Shown: positions 5,478-8,295 of the stretch, piece after piece
Position numbering within the stretch: position 1 is the stretch's first letter
Layout of the letters: every line of letters starts with the position of its first letter
Translations under genes and position numbers: made by a program
Assembly (NCBI GenBank): GCA_050122535.1
Contig: JASFIT010000198.1
Location: forward strand, 1 to 8,295
Direction of reading: 5' to 3'
From: JASFEQ01 sp050122535
GTDB lineage: Bacteria; Desulfobacterota; DSM-4660; Desulfatiglandales; HGW-15
Length of the DNA: 8,295 bases
Notes under the pieces: model-generated
The model's input: the letters and a program-made list of their open reading frames with translations, nothing else
Database searches by the model: none
What the model was told of the DNA's origin: nothing

Positions 5478-7202
5478 GTGGGACAGAAATTTGACCCCAT
5501 CACTTTAGAGATACTCTGGCGCAGGCTACTCTCCATAGTGGACGAAGCAGACAGCACGGTTGCTCGCACGGCATTCTCGAGTCTCCTACGCGATGCCCAC
5601 GATTACACGTGCATGTTTACGGATCGTAAGGGGAGAGAGTTGGCCCAGGGTACATTTGCGACGCCAGGTCAGTCAGGAGCAATGGCCCTGGGAATCAAGA
5701 ATCTTGTTAGAGAGCTCCCTCGTGACAGTTATAAGCAGGGAGATATTTTCATAACAAATGATCCCTGGGCACTTGCAGGGCATCTCAATGATGTTTGCGT
5801 CATGAGCCCTATTTTTTATGAGGATCGGTTGGCGGCCTTTACAGCCTGTGTATTTCACCATTCAGACATAGGCGGCAGGGTCGCTTCGGATAACCACGAA
5901 GTCTTTGAAGAAGGCCTCTTTGTCCCCTTAGTAAAGCTCTATGACGGAGGCGTTCTTAATGAGCCTGTCATGGAGATGATTCGGTGGAACGTCCGTACGC
6001 CCGATGAGGTGACGGGAGACATCCGTTCCCAGATCGCGGCAAATCATGTCTGCGCTGAGAAAATCTGTCAAATGCTGGAAGGTAACAATCTGGACAGCTT
6101 GGATGACCTGGCGGATGAGATTATAGGGCGAACAGAAAAGAGCATGAGAGATGCCATAGAGAGGGTCCCGGATGGGGTGTACCGCGCAGAGGGGATCGTA
6201 GAACAGATGGAAGGTCAGGATGATATTGTCATCAAGGCAGCTGTTGAGGTCAAAGGAAGTGATATCATCGTGGATCTTGATGGCTCTTCAGGTCAAGTGG
6301 GTTGGGGCGGCAATGTGGTCTACAACTTTACCTATGCCTATGTACACATGGCCATAAAGAGCATGTTTGACCCTGAAATCCCCAACAATGACGGTACTGC
6401 AGTCCCCATATCCATGAAGGCCCCTGAGGGTAGCGTGGTCAACTGCAAGTTCCCAGCGGCCGTTGCGGCCCGACTGCAGATAGGGCATTTTCTCACCGAA
6501 GTTATATACAGGGCCCTGGCCGGCGCCCTGCCTGACAGAGTCATTGCGGCGAGTGGTGGAACACCAGCAACCATGAACGTGATGTACGGAAAAAGGCATG
6601 ACGGGCAGCCTTTTCACTCCGTGAGGATCCGGGGGGGAGGGATGGGTGCCAGCTCTTCCACGGATGGCCACTATGTGGCCATATTTCCCGCCAACGGGGC
6701 CAATACTCCGGTGGAGATACTCGAGAGCGATACACCGTTGATTGTGGAGAAAAGGGCACTCCTTACCGATTCAGGTGGTCCCGGCAAGATGAAAGGAGGC
6801 CTGGGCAGAAGAGTTGTTTTGAGGATCCCGGATGATGAATACGCGCCTCTCCCCCCAGTCAATCTGGGAATGCAGTCAGGAAGATTTCGTTATCCTCCTG
6901 AAGGTCTATTTGGCGGCAAGAATGGTTCAAAAGCCCAGTTCCTGGTGAATGGTGAGCCAGGGAATCCGTATGGGCTGACCCAGTTGAATCCAGGTGACGT
7001 GGTGACCATGGATGCGGCCGGCGGAGGCGGATATGGTGATCCGCTGGAGCGTGAGATGGAATTGGTGGAAAGTGATGTAATAGAGGGATATGTAAGTATA
7101 GAGCGTACCAGAGAGGATTATGGTGTGGTGATCGATCCGGAAACGGGCAAAGTGGATGTGGCGGCCACCCAGAAGTTACGGAAGGCCCTGAAGAAATCAT
7201 AA
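5478..7202 (+). CDS. hyuB: hydantoinase/oxoprolinase family protein, subunit B
   Basis: This 574-residue protein is a full-length HyuB-type subunit, the partner that completes the ATP-dependent amidase or carboxylase formed with HyuA. It starts KFDPITLEI, as family members do. Conserved blocks are HDYTC (41-45), the GQSGAM region (64-69), TNDPWALAGHLND (93-105), FHHSDIGG (126-133) and EEGL soon after. From recalled structural work on a caprolactamase, D42, H102, D105 and H127 are candidate metal ligands. GGGGYGDP occurs near the C-terminus, followed by the usual tail with YGVVID and a helix rich in Arg and Lys. GTG start with a strong ribosome site. No small third subunit like that of acetone carboxylase follows, which slightly favours a ring-opening amidase over a ketone carboxylase. 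Substrate unknown. Confidence 0.93.
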   Translation: MGQKFDPITLEILWRRLLSIVDEADSTVARTAFSSLLRDAHDYTCMFTDRKGRELAQGTFATPGQSGAMALGIKNLVRELPRDSYKQGDIFITNDPWALAGHLNDVCVMSPIFYEDRLAAFTACVFHHSDIGGRVASDNHEVFEEGLFVPLVKLYDGGVLNEPVMEMIRWNVRTPDEVTGDIRSQIAANHVCAEKICQMLEGNNLDSLDDLADEIIGRTEKSMRDAIERVPDGVYRAEGIVEQMEGQDDIVIKAAVEVKGSDIIVDLDGSSGQVGWGGNVVYNFTYAYVHMAIKSMFDPEIPNNDGTAVPISMKAPEGSVVNCKFPAAVAARLQIGHFLTEVIYRALAGALPDRVIAASGGTPATMNVMYGKRHDGQPFHSVRIRGGGMGASSSTDGHYVAIFPANGANTPVEILESDTPLIVEKRALLTDSGGPGKMKGGLGRRVVLRIPDDEYAPLPPVNLGMQSGRFRYPPEGLFGGKNGSKAQFLVNGEPGNPYGLTQLNPGDVVTMDAAGGGGYGDPLEREMELVESDVIEGYVSIERTREDYGVVIDPETGKVDVAATQKLRKALKKS

Positions 7203-7277
7203 ACGATTCTGGGACATTTACAGCAAAGCCTCCGAATAAGAAAATGGGTTTGCATTTCTTCTAAAAAGCGCGTAAAA

Positions 7278-7342
7278 GGAGCTTGAGCATAGTATTCATA
7301 GGGTGGCAGTCCTCGTTGATGCATAGGAAAGCTCAAAGCTCC
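7278..7342. repeat. long inverted repeat upstream of the pentapeptide-repeat gene
   Basis: GGAGCTTGAGC (7278-7288) pairs with GCTCAAAGCTCC (7331-7342), giving 11 base pairs with one bulged A and a 42-base loop. No T run follows it, so it is not an intrinsic terminator. It ends 37 bases before the next start codon and could be a leader structure or an operator-like site. The rest of the 177-base gap shows nothing I can name. Confidence 0.4.
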
Positions 7343-7363
7343 AGGACTCGGTTCCACACAATA

Positions 7364-7370
7364 GGGGAGG
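7364..7370 (+). promoter_or_regulatory. ribosome binding site of the pentapeptide-repeat gene
   Basis: GGGGAGG lies nine bases before ATG 7380. A nearer ATG at 7373 is in a frame that stops at 7468, so 7380 is preferred. Confidence 0.75.
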
Positions 7371-7379
7371 GTATGAGCC

Positions 7380-8295
7380 ATGAGAAAACGGAGCATCCTT
7401 ACTTTCATTCTTTTGGCCTTCATTTTTGGCGCTTCTATTATCTATATCCCCAAGTGGCAACTCCATGATAGAGGCATTGAAAATGCAAAAGAACGAATCA
7501 TGCTGGAGAACCAACTGCGAGGAAGTTTGGCACAAATCCTGGGATGGACGCTTGTCCTAATCGGGCTCTACTTTGTTATGCGCCGGATGACCGCTGCAGA
7601 GAGGACGGCTGAGCTTTCTAAACAGGCCCAAGTTTCGGAACGCTTCACCAGAGCGATCAATCAACTTGCTGCGAGTTATACCAACGGGAAAAAAAGATTA
7701 GAGATTCGGGTAGGCGGTATATATGGCCTAGAGGGAATTGCTAGAGAATCGTCTGAATATTATTGGCCGGTTATGGAGATCTTAACCGCCTACGTGAGGG
7801 AAAACGCATCTTGGGAAGAAAAAATACAAGATCCAAGTGAAAGACTTAAAGTGGTAGGAAAAGAATCTAAAACGGATCCTCTGTACACGCTTTACCCAAA
7901 ACTTCCCGCAGACATCCAAGCTCTATTGACCGTCATAGGAAGACGGGGACTTTCCTACCTGAACGGTGAGGACCATCGAATAAATCTAGCACAAACGAAT
8001 CTCCGTGGAGCTACGCTAATGGGAGCCAACCTCCGTGGAGCCCTTCTTTTGCGCACGAATCTTCAGAAAGCAAGATTTACAAAATCCAACCTGTCAGATG
8101 CCTTACTGGATGAATCTCAATTGGAGGAAGCGGATCTCAATTATGCGAATCTTCAGGGAGCTTCTCTCAAGAAAGGCAGGCTCCAGAGGGCTTATCTCAT
8201 GGGAGCGAACATCCGCCAGGGTAAAATGGCGGGGGCCTTTCTCCAGGGCGCCGATCTAAGGGGTGCCGACCTGAGAGGTGCCGACTTGGAGCAGG
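7380..8295 (+). CDS. membrane-anchored pentapeptide-repeat protein, 3' end outside the window
   Basis: The frame is open for 305 codons to the right edge. The N-terminus has two hydrophobic segments, about residues 5-23 and 51-67, flanked by MRKR and MRRM, which suggests a two-pass inner-membrane anchor with both ends in the cytoplasm. Residues 87-142 form a conserved region (ERFTRAINQLA, then GGIYGLEGIA and VMEILTAYVREN), which I recall from many pentapeptide-repeat proteins. PADIQALLTVIGRR (176-189) follows. From residue 201 to the edge there are 21 unbroken pentapeptides with Leu, Ile, Met or Phe at the centre and mostly Ala, Ser, Thr or Gly two residues before it, enough for about five coils of a right-handed quadrilateral beta-helix. 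The biochemical role of this type is not established. It has its own ribosome site and no evident link to the hyu genes. Confidence 0.88.
   Translation, partial: MRKRSILTFILLAFIFGASIIYIPKWQLHDRGIENAKERIMLENQLRGSLAQILGWTLVLIGLYFVMRRMTAAERTAELSKQAQVSERFTRAINQLAASYTNGKKRLEIRVGGIYGLEGIARESSEYYWPVMEILTAYVRENASWEEKIQDPSERLKVVGKESKTDPLYTLYPKLPADIQALLTVIGRRGLSYLNGEDHRINLAQTNLRGATLMGANLRGALLLRTNLQKARFTKSNLSDALLDESQLEEADLNYANLQGASLKKGRLQRAYLMGANIRQGKMAGAFLQGADLRGADLRGADLEQ

Noticed and set aside
7250..7278. TTGCAT with TAAAAG 17 bases later as a promoter for the pentapeptide-repeat gene
   Set aside because: Only three and four of six positions fit the consensus, which is not above chance.

Overview
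The window holds three complete genes and one partial gene, all on the + strand: a molybdenum hydroxylase large subunit (324-2603), a hydantoinase/oxoprolinase A subunit (2982-5069), its B subunit (5478-7202) and the 5' part of a membrane-anchored pentapeptide-repeat protein (7380 to the right edge). Base composition looks moderate, near half G+C. Nothing fixes the species. The gene content and the kinds of intergenic repeats resemble what I associate with anaerobic Desulfobacterota (old Deltaproteobacteria) and similar environmental bacteria, but that is a low-confidence inference.

The first three genes could form a catabolic unit. A Mo-hydroxylase commonly puts an oxygen next to a ring nitrogen or on an aromatic acyl-CoA. 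HyuA and HyuB together form ATP-dependent enzymes that open cyclic amides (hydantoin, oxoproline, lactams) or carboxylate ketones. Hydroxylation of an N-heterocycle followed by ATP-driven opening of the lactam is one simple reading. The electron-transfer subunits expected with the hydroxylase (2Fe-2S and FAD proteins) are not in the window. The hydroxylase also has Met where the family normally has its catalytic Glu.

The unusual part is between the genes. The gap before the hydroxylase, the gap before hyuA (378 bases) and the gap before hyuB (408 bases) are largely filled by non-coding inverted-repeat elements. Type A occurs twice (61-256 and 5074-5335), B once (2665-2897) and C once (5383-5450). 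The two A elements hold four 34-base hairpins of one design: a 14-bp perfect stem with TTTT/AAAA at the base, CGG/CCG at the top and a six-base GAGATA-type loop. The middle seven base pairs differ in every copy yet always pair perfectly. Copy 2 of A and element B each also carry a short GC-rich hairpin insertion in one arm.

Layout: 1-60 unassigned; 61-256 element A copy 1; 257-323 short lead-in that may hold the tail of a broken gene; 324-2603 hydroxylase; 2604-2981 gap with element B; 2982-5069 hyuA; 5070-5477 gap with A copy 2 and C; 5478-7202 hyuB; 7203-7379 gap with one long inverted repeat; 7380-8295 pentapeptide-repeat protein, open at the right edge. No tRNA, rRNA, CRISPR array, transposase gene or convincing intrinsic terminator was seen.
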